The notes under the pieces are model-generated. The model ran no database searches. It had not been told where the DNA came from and was given only the letters and a program-made list of their open reading frames with translations. Position numbers and translations under genes: made by a program. From contig NZ_FWWT01000015.1 of the NCBI RefSeq assembly GCF_900176035.1, positions 1 through 64,000 of the forward strand: DNA of 64,000 nucleotides, in the 5' to 3' direction. Below, piece after piece: positions 34,754-42,752 of this stretch. The DNA is from Desulfonispora thiosulfatigenes DSM 11270. GTDB taxonomy: Bacteria; Bacillota; Peptococcia; Peptococcales; Desulfonisporaceae. The number at the start of each line of letters is the position of its first letter. Position 1 is the first letter of the stretch.

Positions 34754-35501
34754 AACCAAACAATAACTTAATCGCCATCACAGAAACCATGACAATCAAT
34801 ACTCTCTTAATCCAAACATCACCCTTATTAATCGAAAAATTACTGCCTAAATAGCCACCTATACCATTTCCCACAGCTAAAACCAAACCAAAAATCCAAT
34901 CCACATTACCACTAATAATAAAAACCACTAAAGAAGAAAGGACATAAAAAAAGGTCACAATTACCTTAATACTGTTAATACTTACTAAAGATAAAGAAGA
35001 TAGCAGAGTCAAACTAGTAATAATAATAAACCCAGTGCCTGCCTGTAAGAGTCCACCATAAATTCCCATAAAAAAGAAGGTAATTCCCAAGATAATTTTT
35101 TTCTTTTTAGTTAATTCTTCTTCAACATCTTCAGCCTTTTTCTTTGGCTTTTTAATTAATGTAAAAATAATAATAAACATAACTACGGCTAAAATTTTAT
35201 TAAAAACTTCATCGGGAATAGAAATTGCTATTCGGGATCCTACAATCGAACCTAAGACAGCTGGAATTGATAAGGTAATACCTAATTTATAATCAAAAAA
35301 TCCTTTTCGCTTAAAGTTCCAAATTGCAATGATATTTTGCATGGTGAGAGCAACCCTATTTGTTCCATTAGCTACCGCAGAAGGGAGCCCTAAGAAAATC
35401 AACATAGGTAAGGTTAAAAGCGACCCACCACCGGCTACAACATTAATAAACCCTGCAAATGTCCCTATAAATAAAATTAACAGCACATTTAATATATTCA
35501 T
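34749..35501 (-). CDS. TSUP-family (TauE/SafE) permease
   Basis: 250 residues, about eight membrane helices in two repeats. The first half has FINVVAGGGSLLTLPMLIFLGL, the family's conserved start, and ANGTNRVAL; the second half repeats GGLLQAGTGFIIITSLTL. TSUP proteins export sulfite, sulfonates or related organic anions; this substrate is not known. ATG 35501 follows AAAAGGA; a GTG/ATG frame extends to 35531 without an SD. Its last codons (LFGW-stop) fall within repeat copy B, indicating the repeat inserted at, or supplied, the gene's end. Confidence 0.85.
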   Translation of the reverse strand: MNILNVLLILFIGTFAGFINVVAGGGSLLTLPMLIFLGLPSAVANGTNRVALTMQNIIAIWNFKRKGFFDYKLGITLSIPAVLGSIVGSRIAISIPDEVFNKILAVVMFIIIFTLIKKPKKKAEDVEEELTKKKKIILGITFFFMGIYGGLLQAGTGFIIITSLTLLSSLSLVSINSIKVIVTFFYVLSSLVVFIISGNVDWIFGLVLAVGNGIGGYLGSNFSINKGDVWIKRVLIVMVSVMAIKLLFGW

Positions 35502-35656
35502 AAAATCAGTCCTTTTCTCTACGCTAACCATATATTAACATAATACGGATTATGCTTAAACATTTATTACCTATAAAGATAATCTATCTTATGTACGAAA
35601 ACTGTTTTAGACTAAATAATTTTTTTGTTTAAGTATGTTTTAAGGATAAGTCAAAC

Positions 35657-35713
35657 AAAAAAAGCACATCCTAAAGATTAGAATTATTTCCAATCTTCAG
35701 AATGTGCCTTTTT
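35657..35713 (-). terminator. terminator of the NifX/MinD operon
   Basis: Minus strand GCACAT / ATGTGC outer stem with an inner GAAGATTG/TAATCTTT stem and a seven-T tail, about 90 nt after the operon's last stop codon. Confidence 0.8.
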
Positions 35714-35801
35714 AAAATATTAATCTTTAAAAACATTATTTAAAAGTAATTTTTCTAGAAGCATTACTTGTTAAAAGCATCTTTTTTTTGATCAATATTA
35801 C

Positions 35802-36140
35802 TTAGTGATCACAAGCATTTTGACCTGTAACTAATTCTTTATTTAGGTATGCTAAAGCTATTTCTTCAGGTGTACCACTAGGTGCTCCTACTACAACTTT
35901 AATTCCTCTTTCAGCTAATAATTCTTGAGCTTTTTTGCCCATTCCGCCAGCTAGAACTAAATCAACTCCTTGATCTTTAATCCAAACCGGTAATAAACCA
36001 GGTTCATGAGGTGGAGGCGTAATCATTTCCTTACCCTTAATTTGCTTAGTTTCTTCATTTACATCTAACATAGCAAATTGCTCACAATGTCCAAAGTGCA
36101 TGCATAAAAGTTCATTTGCAACTGGAATAGCTATTTTCAT
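35802..36140 (-). CDS. NifX/NifB-type dinitrogenase cofactor-domain protein
   Basis: 112 residues. The domain starts KIAIPVANELLCMHFGHCEQFAMLDV, with the HFGHCEQF motif typical of stand-alone NifX/NafY-like proteins of anaerobes, and ends with a Cys/His pair (ACDH). In nitrogenase systems these proteins carry Fe-Mo or Fe-S cofactors. No nif genes are present, so the role is more likely general Fe-S cluster carriage with the adjacent MinD-like ATPases. Last gene of its operon. Confidence 0.85.
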   Translation of the reverse strand: MKIAIPVANELLCMHFGHCEQFAMLDVNEETKQIKGKEMITPPPHEPGLLPVWIKDQGVDLVLAGGMGKKAQELLAERGIKVVVGAPSGTPEEIALAYLNKELVTGQNACDH

Positions 36141-36160
36141 TTAAAATTCCCCCAATAATA

Positions 36161-37024
36161 TTATTTATTTAGTAAATTTAAAGTTTCAGCAAATAATAAC
36201 TTAATTTCAGAACTTATTTTAGCATCTGGAAAGCTAATTACAGGCTTTTTAGCTATTTGTGCTTTTACGACAGTTTCATCATAAGAAAGCTTAGTTAAAA
36301 AATTAAGATCATTATCTTTACAATACTTCATTATTTCATCAGACATTTCTTCATTTAAATCAAATTTATTAATTACCACAGCAGCATTAACATGGAAATG
36401 TTTGGTTAAGCCTATTACTCTTTCTAGGTCATGCTTTCCTGATAAAGTAGGTTCTACTACAATTAGTACCAAATCAGCACCTGTGATAGATGCAATAACA
36501 GGACACCCTATACCAGGAGAGCCATCAATAATTAATAAATCACGTTCATCTTTCCCGGCGATTTCTCTAGCCTTTGCTCTAATTAAACTAACTAATTTAC
36601 CAGAGTTATCCTCTGCAATGCCAAGCCTAGCATGAACCATTGGGGCATATTCTGTATCAGAAATAAACCACTGACCAGATAAACTATCCTCTAATTTAAT
36701 TGCCTTTTCAGGACAAATATAGGCACATGCCCCGCAACCTTCACATGCAAGGGAACTAATTTCAATATTTTCATTAATAGCATCAAATCTGCACACTTCC
36801 GGACATTTTCCACATTTTACACATAAATCATAATTAATAACAGCTTTTTTACCACCATAATAATCATGTGATTCCAGGACATTAGGCTTTAAAACTAAAT
36901 GTAAATCAGCTGCATCCACATCACAATCTACCATTACATGTTTTTTTGCAAGAGCTGCTAATGAAGAGGCTAAACTAGTTTTTCCAGTTCCACCTTTACC
37001 ACTGATAACAACTAATTCCTTCAT
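36161..37024 (-). CDS. MinD/Mrp-superfamily ATPase with two [4Fe-4S] motifs (1)
   Basis: 287 residues. The deviant Walker A GKGGTGKTS is at residues ~9-17; a ferredoxin insert (~62-115) holds two clusters, CVKCGKCPEVC and CEGCGACAYIC; then IIDGSPGIGCPVIASITGAD (Walker B/switch) and VINKFDLN. P-loop ATPases of this kind are thought to handle Fe-S cluster assembly or transfer. It overlaps the preceding MinD-like gene by 4 nt (ATGA). The pair is paralogous (same order of domains). Confidence 0.88.
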   Translation of the reverse strand: MKELVVISGKGGTGKTSLASSLAALAKKHVMVDCDVDAADLHLVLKPNVLESHDYYGGKKAVINYDLCVKCGKCPEVCRFDAINENIEISSLACEGCGACAYICPEKAIKLEDSLSGQWFISDTEYAPMVHARLGIAEDNSGKLVSLIRAKAREIAGKDERDLLIIDGSPGIGCPVIASITGADLVLIVVEPTLSGKHDLERVIGLTKHFHVNAAVVINKFDLNEEMSDEIMKYCKDNDLNFLTKLSYDETVVKAQIAKKPVISFPDAKISSEIKLLFAETLNLLNK

Positions 37025-37866
37025 TTTCTCAGCTCCTTTTCAATACTAGCAATAGCCTTTTTAAAATGCTCCTCAAATTCAGGCATCTCTTGTAAAATTA
37101 GTTTTCCTTTAGAATAATTCTGAGCAGCTTCTCTCTTATTAGGAAGCTCTAAAAAGATCGGAATATTTTCTTCCTTACAATACTTTTGCACTTCCTGATC
37201 CCCAATATCAGCGCGATTAATAGCTACAGCCATCGGAATATCCATTGTTCTAACCATTCCCACTGCTAAACGCAAATCATTTAAACCAAAGGGGGTAGGT
37301 TCAGTAACTAATAGTACAAAATCTGTATCTTCTATAGCTGCAATTACCGGACAAGACGTACCAGGAGGAGCATCAATAATCGTAATTCCTTCTTTAGGAG
37401 CCTTGTTTTTTACTTCTTTGATTAAAGGTGGGCTCATAGCTTCGCCGATTCGTAGCTTTCCATGAACTATTTTTATATTATCCTTTTGACCAATTTCCAC
37501 AGTCCCGATTTCTCTTTGACCTTCACTAATTGCACCCGTAGGGCAAGCTAACATACATAATCCACAACCATGACATAATTCTGGGAAAGTTAGCACCTTA
37601 TCCTTAATATTTGTGATAGCACTAAACTGACATAAATCTCCGCAAAGTCCGCAATGAATACATTTGTCTAAATCAACTTCAGGAATAGTTAAATAAGTTT
37701 TATAGTTATCATTCCACTCTGGTTTAATAAATATGTGAGCATTAGGCTCTTCGACATCACAGTCCAGGAGAGTAACTTCGTTATTTTTACTAAGAAAGTA
37801 TGCAAAGTTAGTAGCAATCGTTGTTTTTCCAGTACCGCCTTTACCACTTGCTAAAGCAATTTTCAT
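37021..37866 (-). CDS. MinD/Mrp-superfamily ATPase with two [4Fe-4S] motifs (2)
   Basis: 281 residues. Walker A GKGGTGKTT near residue 9, ferredoxin insert with CIHCGLCGDLC and CHGCGLCMLAC, then IIDAPPGTSCPVIAAIEDTD and VAINRADIGD. Partner and paralogue of the next gene, with which it probably forms a heterodimer (inference from tight coupling). 12 nt after the NifX-like gene. Confidence 0.88.
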   Translation of the reverse strand: MKIALASGKGGTGKTTIATNFAYFLSKNNEVTLLDCDVEEPNAHIFIKPEWNDNYKTYLTIPEVDLDKCIHCGLCGDLCQFSAITNIKDKVLTFPELCHGCGLCMLACPTGAISEGQREIGTVEIGQKDNIKIVHGKLRIGEAMSPPLIKEVKNKAPKEGITIIDAPPGTSCPVIAAIEDTDFVLLVTEPTPFGLNDLRLAVGMVRTMDIPMAVAINRADIGDQEVQKYCKEENIPIFLELPNKREAAQNYSKGKLILQEMPEFEEHFKKAIASIEKELRK

Positions 37867-37878
37867 TATAATACCTCC

Positions 37879-38241
37879 TTAAGACCAGTGCCCTTCTTTA
37901 TCTGGACCTTCAGCTTTAGTTAGCTTGTTATTTTTAAAATCTTCAACCAATGATTTTATTGTGCCACCTTCTGCAAAATAAATATCAATATCAGCAGAGT
38001 TTAAAGTTGTATAGGCCTTAGGTCCAACATGACCTGTTATAATAGCGCCTGCTCCACTACCTGCAATTGTTTTCCCAGCTTGAATGCCTGCTCCCTGAGG
38101 AAGATTTAGGTTTTGCGTATTATCAATTACTTCAAAAGTATCCTTCTCTAAATCATAAATCACAAACTTTTCAGCACGTCCAAAACGTTTATCTAAATCA
38201 GCCTCTAAAGTAGTTCCGCTTGTACTAATAGCAATTTTCAT
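37879..38241 (-). CDS. NifX/NifB-type dinitrogenase cofactor-domain protein, first gene of operon
   Basis: 120 residues. KIAISTSGTTLEADLDKRFGRAEKFVIYDLEKD is the typical start, and the tail is charged (KEGHWS). It lacks the HFGHCEQ motif and cysteines of its paralogue at 35.8 kb, so the two probably have distinct tasks. TAGGAGG precedes ATG. The shared operator-like motif is 55-75 bp upstream. Confidence 0.85.
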   Translation of the reverse strand: MKIAISTSGTTLEADLDKRFGRAEKFVIYDLEKDTFEVIDNTQNLNLPQGAGIQAGKTIAGSGAGAIITGHVGPKAYTTLNSADIDIYFAEGGTIKSLVEDFKNNKLTKAEGPDKEGHWS

Positions 38242-38295
38242 CTCAAGTACCTCCTAAAATAGTGGTGAAAGTTATTATATTTAAATATTATTCCT

Positions 38296-38318
38296 ATTAT
38301 GAGCATATGTCAATTAAA
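38296..38318. promoter_or_regulatory. operator-like motif upstream of NifX/MinD operon
   Basis: GAGCATATGTCAATTA preceded by TATTAT, closely matching the site at 34251-34270 (GAACATATGTCAATAA). It lies about 60 bp before the first gene of the minus-strand operon. Confidence 0.5.
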
Positions 38319-38479
38319 TTATAATCCCAAAATTTTATTTATTTATTTTTTACTTTAATTAAACTTATGATATTATGTTAAATGAACTTAAGATAAAAAA
38401 TGATTACCTTATATATAGAATAAAAATGATAGAGCAAAAATAATAACAGAGCATCAATAAGAGAAAGGCAGGAATAATA

Positions 38480-39124
38480 ATGGGTAGAATTAGAAAAAAG
38501 GTAGGTACTAAAGAAGAGCTACTAAGCTATAGTCCGCCAATTGCATTAAATCCAGAAACCAACAAAGGAAAATGGAGGGCTTATTTTGGTAATAGTAACC
38601 CAATTCATATTGAAATCGGCACAGGAAAAGGAACTTTCATCACTACTTTAGCTAGTCGTAATCCTGAAATTAATTATCTCGGATTTGAAAAAGTGGAAGA
38701 AGTCTTATTACTTGCAACTAAAAAGGCAATTAATTTAAACCTTAAAAACATGGGATTCATTTGGGGCGATGTAAGTGATATCTTAGAATATTTTGCACCT
38801 GAGGAAATAGACCGTTTATATATTAATTTTTGTGATCCTTGGCCGAAAAAAAGACATGAAAAAAGAAGATTAACCTATCGTGACTTCTTAGACTTTTATC
38901 AGCAAATTTTAAAGCCTGAAGGTGAGATTCATTATAAAACAGATAATGAAGGTTTATTTCAATCTTCTTTAAACGAATTTTGTCATCGCAAATGGAATTT
39001 AAAAAATATTTCTTTGAATTTATATAAAGATCTTCCAGAAGATAATGTAGCCACGGAGTATGAGACTAAGTTCGTGGGTAAAGGATCGAGTATCTTTAGA
39101 TTAGAAGCAAACATACCAGATTAA
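38480..39124 (+). CDS. trmB: tRNA (guanine-N7-)-methyltransferase
   Basis: 214 residues, class I SAM methyltransferase. Seen: IHIEIGTGKGTFITTLA (SAM site), NYLGFEKVEEVLLLATKKA, and the TrmB signature NFCDPWPKKRHEKRRLTYRDFL. It forms m7G46 in the variable loop of tRNAs. Monocistronic with a normal start (GAAAGGCAGG). Confidence 0.95.
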   Translation: MGRIRKKVGTKEELLSYSPPIALNPETNKGKWRAYFGNSNPIHIEIGTGKGTFITTLASRNPEINYLGFEKVEEVLLLATKKAINLNLKNMGFIWGDVSDILEYFAPEEIDRLYINFCDPWPKKRHEKRRLTYRDFLDFYQQILKPEGEIHYKTDNEGLFQSSLNEFCHRKWNLKNISLNLYKDLPEDNVATEYETKFVGKGSSIFRLEANIPD

Positions 39125-39201
39125 GAATTTAATACATAGCTAAAATATGTTAGAAATAGTATAATGGCGAGGTGAAAATATTGGGAAAGGGTTCGTACTA
39201 A

Positions 39202-40242
39202 TTGAATAATCAAAAAAATATAATTTATATGGTTTTTTTATATCTAGCGGTTGTGGCAGTTATTATTTATGTAAGTGGGTTAGATTTTCATAAGGTAGAA
39301 ATACCTAATAGTAAGATAGCAATTGAGCTGGTTCATGCTAATGACCATGTTGATAATAATCCTCATCATATAATCATGACTAAATTTATAGAATTATTAG
39401 AAAAGAATAAAAACATACAAATAGATAGAAATTCTCAACATCAAATTCATGATGAGCAACGAGTGATGCAAAATGTCATGAGCAATGTATTCCAGGTGGG
39501 GATAATTTCGACGAATAGTGCAACTGTTTTTAGTCCTACTTTAGGAATTTTAGATTTACCCTATCTATTTGAAGATGAAGAAGAATGTCGTCATGTACTG
39601 GAAGACTTAAAAGAGGAATTTACTACTCAAATGATTAATGAAAGTGGTGTTAGACCTCTTGGTTTTGCAGTTCAAGGTTTTCGTATAATTGCAAATAATG
39701 TAAAACCTATTAGAAAAATAGAAGATTTAAAGGGTCTTAAAATAAGGGTTCCAGTTAACCCTATTCAAGTAGCTACTTTTGAAGAATGGGAAGTAAATCC
39801 TGTTTCTATGGGTACGGGAGAGGCTTATATTGCCCTACAAAAAGGCCTAATTGATGGTTTAGAAATGACCTATGCAGAACTAGTAGGACAAAACATTTAC
39901 TCCATGCAAAAATACTATATGGAAATGAGATACAAATTAACTATTGATGTCATTGTGGTTCCAAATCTGTGGTATGAAGGGTTGCCAAAGGATGTACAAG
40001 CAGATCTTCAGCATGCAGCGAGGGAAGCAACTTCATACAGTAATACTAAGTTTGAAATTTTAGAGCGTGAAGGCAAAAAAACTATCCAAAAAAACGGTGG
40101 GTTACTAGCTGAAGATTTATCATGTGAAACTAATTGTAGAAAAAGACTTCAGAAAACATGGTCACAGTATGATGGTCTAATCAAAAATCCAAATTTACTA
40201 GAAAAGGTACAAAGGTCGATTAAAGAATACCGGGAAAATTAA
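39202..40242 (+). CDS. TRAP-transporter substrate-binding protein (DctP family), orphan
   Basis: 346 residues. An N-terminal signal-anchor helix (~9-25) is followed by the binding protein; the family signature is LKGLKIRVPVNPIQVATFEEW...MGTGEAYIALQKGLIDGLE with the conserved Arg that binds the carboxylate. DctP proteins feed DctQM membrane subunits, but no dctQ or dctM lies nearby; the partner must be elsewhere or it may sense rather than transport. TTG start; a TTG-initiated six-codon frame (39181-39201) behind GAGGTG ends one base before it and might couple translation. Confidence 0.85.
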   Translation: MNNQKNIIYMVFLYLAVVAVIIYVSGLDFHKVEIPNSKIAIELVHANDHVDNNPHHIIMTKFIELLEKNKNIQIDRNSQHQIHDEQRVMQNVMSNVFQVGIISTNSATVFSPTLGILDLPYLFEDEEECRHVLEDLKEEFTTQMINESGVRPLGFAVQGFRIIANNVKPIRKIEDLKGLKIRVPVNPIQVATFEEWEVNPVSMGTGEAYIALQKGLIDGLEMTYAELVGQNIYSMQKYYMEMRYKLTIDVIVVPNLWYEGLPKDVQADLQHAAREATSYSNTKFEILEREGKKTIQKNGGLLAEDLSCETNCRKRLQKTWSQYDGLIKNPNLLEKVQRSIKEYREN

Positions 40243-40335
40243 CTTTCTTATTGGAAAATTTGTATATGTTACTGAAAATAGGTTACATTATACAAAAGAG
40301 GGTAATTGGGTACTATGGCAAATGGAGGGAGTATT

Positions 40336-41577
40336 ATGGAAAAGGAACAAGAAGTAAATGAAAATAAACAAGAATTAAATGAAAATAAAAAAGAAGCACA
40401 TGAAAAGCTACAAGGTAATTTGCTAATTGGTCAGGGTGGGGGTCCTACTTCTGTAATCAACGCAAGTCTTGCGGGTATTCTAAGTAAAGCAAAGCAAAAT
40501 GAAGGCATCCATAATATTTTCGGGCTGCAAAATGGGCTAGAAGGTATTTTTGTTAAAGAATTATTTACTTTATCTAAGGAAGACGATGAATTTATCGAAA
40601 AGCTGAAATATACACCAGGTGCTATTTTAGGTAGTTCTTCTTATAAAGTAGATGATCCAGACAAAGAAGCTGAACTTATAAAGTTCTTTAAAGATAATAA
40701 TATCAAATATTTTATATACATAGGTGGTCAAGATAGCATGAAAAGTCTTGATCATATATCAAAAGTAGCAAAAAAATCCGAATATGATTTAAAAGTTATC
40801 GGTGTTCCAAAGGCCATAGATAATGATATTCCTATAACAGATCATTGTCCAGGCTATGCTAGTGCAGCTAGATTTATAGCTGAAAGTACCATTGGAGCAG
40901 GTAGAGATTTAGAGGCAACTAAAAGTTATGATGATGTTGCAATTATGGAAGTGATGGGAAGGAATTCAGGTTGGCTAGCAGCTGCTAGTTCATTAGGTAG
41001 AAAAACTGTAGATGATGCCCCGCATTTAATATATCTTCCAGAAAAAGAATTTAATGAAGAAAAGTTTTTACAAGATGTTAAAGAAATTTATGAAGAATTA
41101 CAGTTTATTTTTATTGTTATTAGTGAAGGCATCAAGGATACAGAAGGAAAATTAATTGCTGATAAGGATCCTGAAGGACCAGCAAAATATTTAACTAAAC
41201 TTCTTTATCAAGAAATGGGGCTAAAGGGTCGCGTTCATAAACTAGGTGCTATGCAAAGATCATTTGCTTTTAGCACATCACAAATAGATGTAGACGAAGC
41301 CTTCATGGTGGGTCAACAAGCAGTAACTGATTTAGAAAATGGTTGGTCAGATATAATGATTACTTTAGATAGAGCTAGCGGAAAAGATTATTATGTGGTT
41401 ACTGGTAGAACTCATCTAGCTGAAGCAATCAAAGAAACAAAGAATATGCCTAAATACCTTATAAACCCTGAAGGTAATTTTGTTACTTATGCATATTATC
41501 AGTATGCTTATCCTTTATTAGGTAAGGAGTTACCTAATTTAGCTAGATTAAGTGGTATCCCTGTTATATTAACATAA
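40336..41577 (+). CDS. pfp: 6-phosphofructokinase, probable PPi-dependent type
   Basis: 413 residues. An N-terminal ~30-residue charged extension (two NENK repeats) precedes GGGPTSVINASLAG. The phosphoryl-donor loop reads GGQDS; an Asp at this site is the mark of PPi-dependent enzymes, where ATP enzymes have Gly (GGDGS). The catalytic loop is PKAIDND, with Ala where PKTIDND has Thr. MGRNSGW is conserved. It interconverts fructose 6-phosphate and fructose 1,6-bisphosphate. PPi use is inferred. ATG 40336 follows GGAGGGAG; upstream TTG/ATG are poorer. Confidence 0.82.
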   Translation: MEKEQEVNENKQELNENKKEAHEKLQGNLLIGQGGGPTSVINASLAGILSKAKQNEGIHNIFGLQNGLEGIFVKELFTLSKEDDEFIEKLKYTPGAILGSSSYKVDDPDKEAELIKFFKDNNIKYFIYIGGQDSMKSLDHISKVAKKSEYDLKVIGVPKAIDNDIPITDHCPGYASAARFIAESTIGAGRDLEATKSYDDVAIMEVMGRNSGWLAAASSLGRKTVDDAPHLIYLPEKEFNEEKFLQDVKEIYEELQFIFIVISEGIKDTEGKLIADKDPEGPAKYLTKLLYQEMGLKGRVHKLGAMQRSFAFSTSQIDVDEAFMVGQQAVTDLENGWSDIMITLDRASGKDYYVVTGRTHLAEAIKETKNMPKYLINPEGNFVTYAYYQYAYPLLGKELPNLARLSGIPVILT

Positions 41578-41594
41578 TAAATAATGTGTACTAG

Positions 41595-41633
41595 ATAACC
41601 CTATTGTGTATAATACGTAATAGGGTTATTTTT
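41595..41633 (+). terminator. pfp terminator
   Basis: ATAACCCTATT / AATAGGGTTAT with a 13-nt loop and TTTT tail. Confidence 0.88.
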
Positions 41634-41694
41634 GTGGACAAATATAGATGAAAATTCTAACAGATAATTTTAAAGGAAAGTATGAGGAGAAATA

Positions 41695-42750
41695 ATGAAG
41701 GCTATCAAATATGTTATTTTATATTTACTAATTATTCAAATATTCTTAGGTGGATTGATACCCTTAAGCTGGGGTTATACTTATCGGATGGATTATGAAT
41801 TAGTTAAAGATAATCTTTCTAATATTGATATTATTTTAGAAAAAATATCTACAAAGATAAAAAAAGAAAATATTCAGGAATACATAGTAGTTTTAGGAGA
41901 TTCAGTTGGCTACAGTGGTCCATGTTCTGCTTATGATTCTATTGGAGCAAATCTTCAAAATATAGCACAAGAAAACGGGAGGGATAATTTAGCCATATTT
42001 AATCTTTCCATGCCTGCTATGCAAACTGGAGATATCTATACGATGATCCTAAAATTAAAAGAACACAATATCTCTACGGAAAATTTAATAGTTAATTTAA
42101 TTTATGCAGGTTTTGTGAATAGAAATCCTGATCCACCAAGTGTATTTTGGCTCAAGGATGAATTAAAAAGATTAGATCAGGAAAGCTTTACATATGTTTT
42201 ACCTAATTTAGAGGCAAATCAATATCGAGAAAATAAAAAAACGGAATTTAAAGCAAGTATTTTAAATAAAATATCTTTATTTAAATATAAAGATTTTCTA
42301 AAGAAAAAAGCAGAGGATATTTATAAAAGAGAAACGCCACATGATCCAATGGGAGATGCTAGACCTTGGAACGAAAAGGAAGGATTAGCAGAGGCTTTAC
42401 AAACTCCAGAATATTTACTAGGATTTGCTCCAGAACCTTTTGTAATGACACAGGAAAATCCACAAATATATTTTATAGATAAAATAATCGAGCAACAAAA
42501 AGATAAAAATACCCTAATATATTTAGCCGGAACAAATGAAGTCCTAATGAACGAACAAGTAAATACATTAGGATATCAAAATAATTTAAAAAGTATCGAT
42601 AATTATTTCCAGTATAAACCAATTAAACTTTTAAATCTACAGAATGAGATACCTGAAAAATATTTTACAGATCACGTCCATTTAACTCAAGAAGGTTATC
42701 AAAAATTAGCAAGTATTTTATGGAGAAATTTTAACAAGAGGAGCTTATAA
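41695..42750 (+). CDS. SGNH-hydrolase-like extracytoplasmic protein of an O-acylation pair
   Basis: 351 residues. An N-terminal signal-anchor (~4-24), then an SGNH/AlgX-like domain: the block I motif VVLGDSVGYSG (Ser in GDS), and the C-terminal DHVHLTQEGYQKLA supplying Asp and His. The Ser/Asp/His set suggests an active acyl-transfer or esterase fold. Two nt upstream of the MBOAT gene, so the two likely move an acyl (acetyl) group across the membrane onto a surface polymer. The polymer is not known; no dlt or polysaccharide genes adjoin. Confidence 0.78.
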   Translation: MKAIKYVILYLLIIQIFLGGLIPLSWGYTYRMDYELVKDNLSNIDIILEKISTKIKKENIQEYIVVLGDSVGYSGPCSAYDSIGANLQNIAQENGRDNLAIFNLSMPAMQTGDIYTMILKLKEHNISTENLIVNLIYAGFVNRNPDPPSVFWLKDELKRLDQESFTYVLPNLEANQYRENKKTEFKASILNKISLFKYKDFLKKKAEDIYKRETPHDPMGDARPWNEKEGLAEALQTPEYLLGFAPEPFVMTQENPQIYFIDKIIEQQKDKNTLIYLAGTNEVLMNEQVNTLGYQNNLKSIDNYFQYKPIKLLNLQNEIPEKYFTDHVHLTQEGYQKLASILWRNFNKRSL

Positions 42751-42752
42751 AA

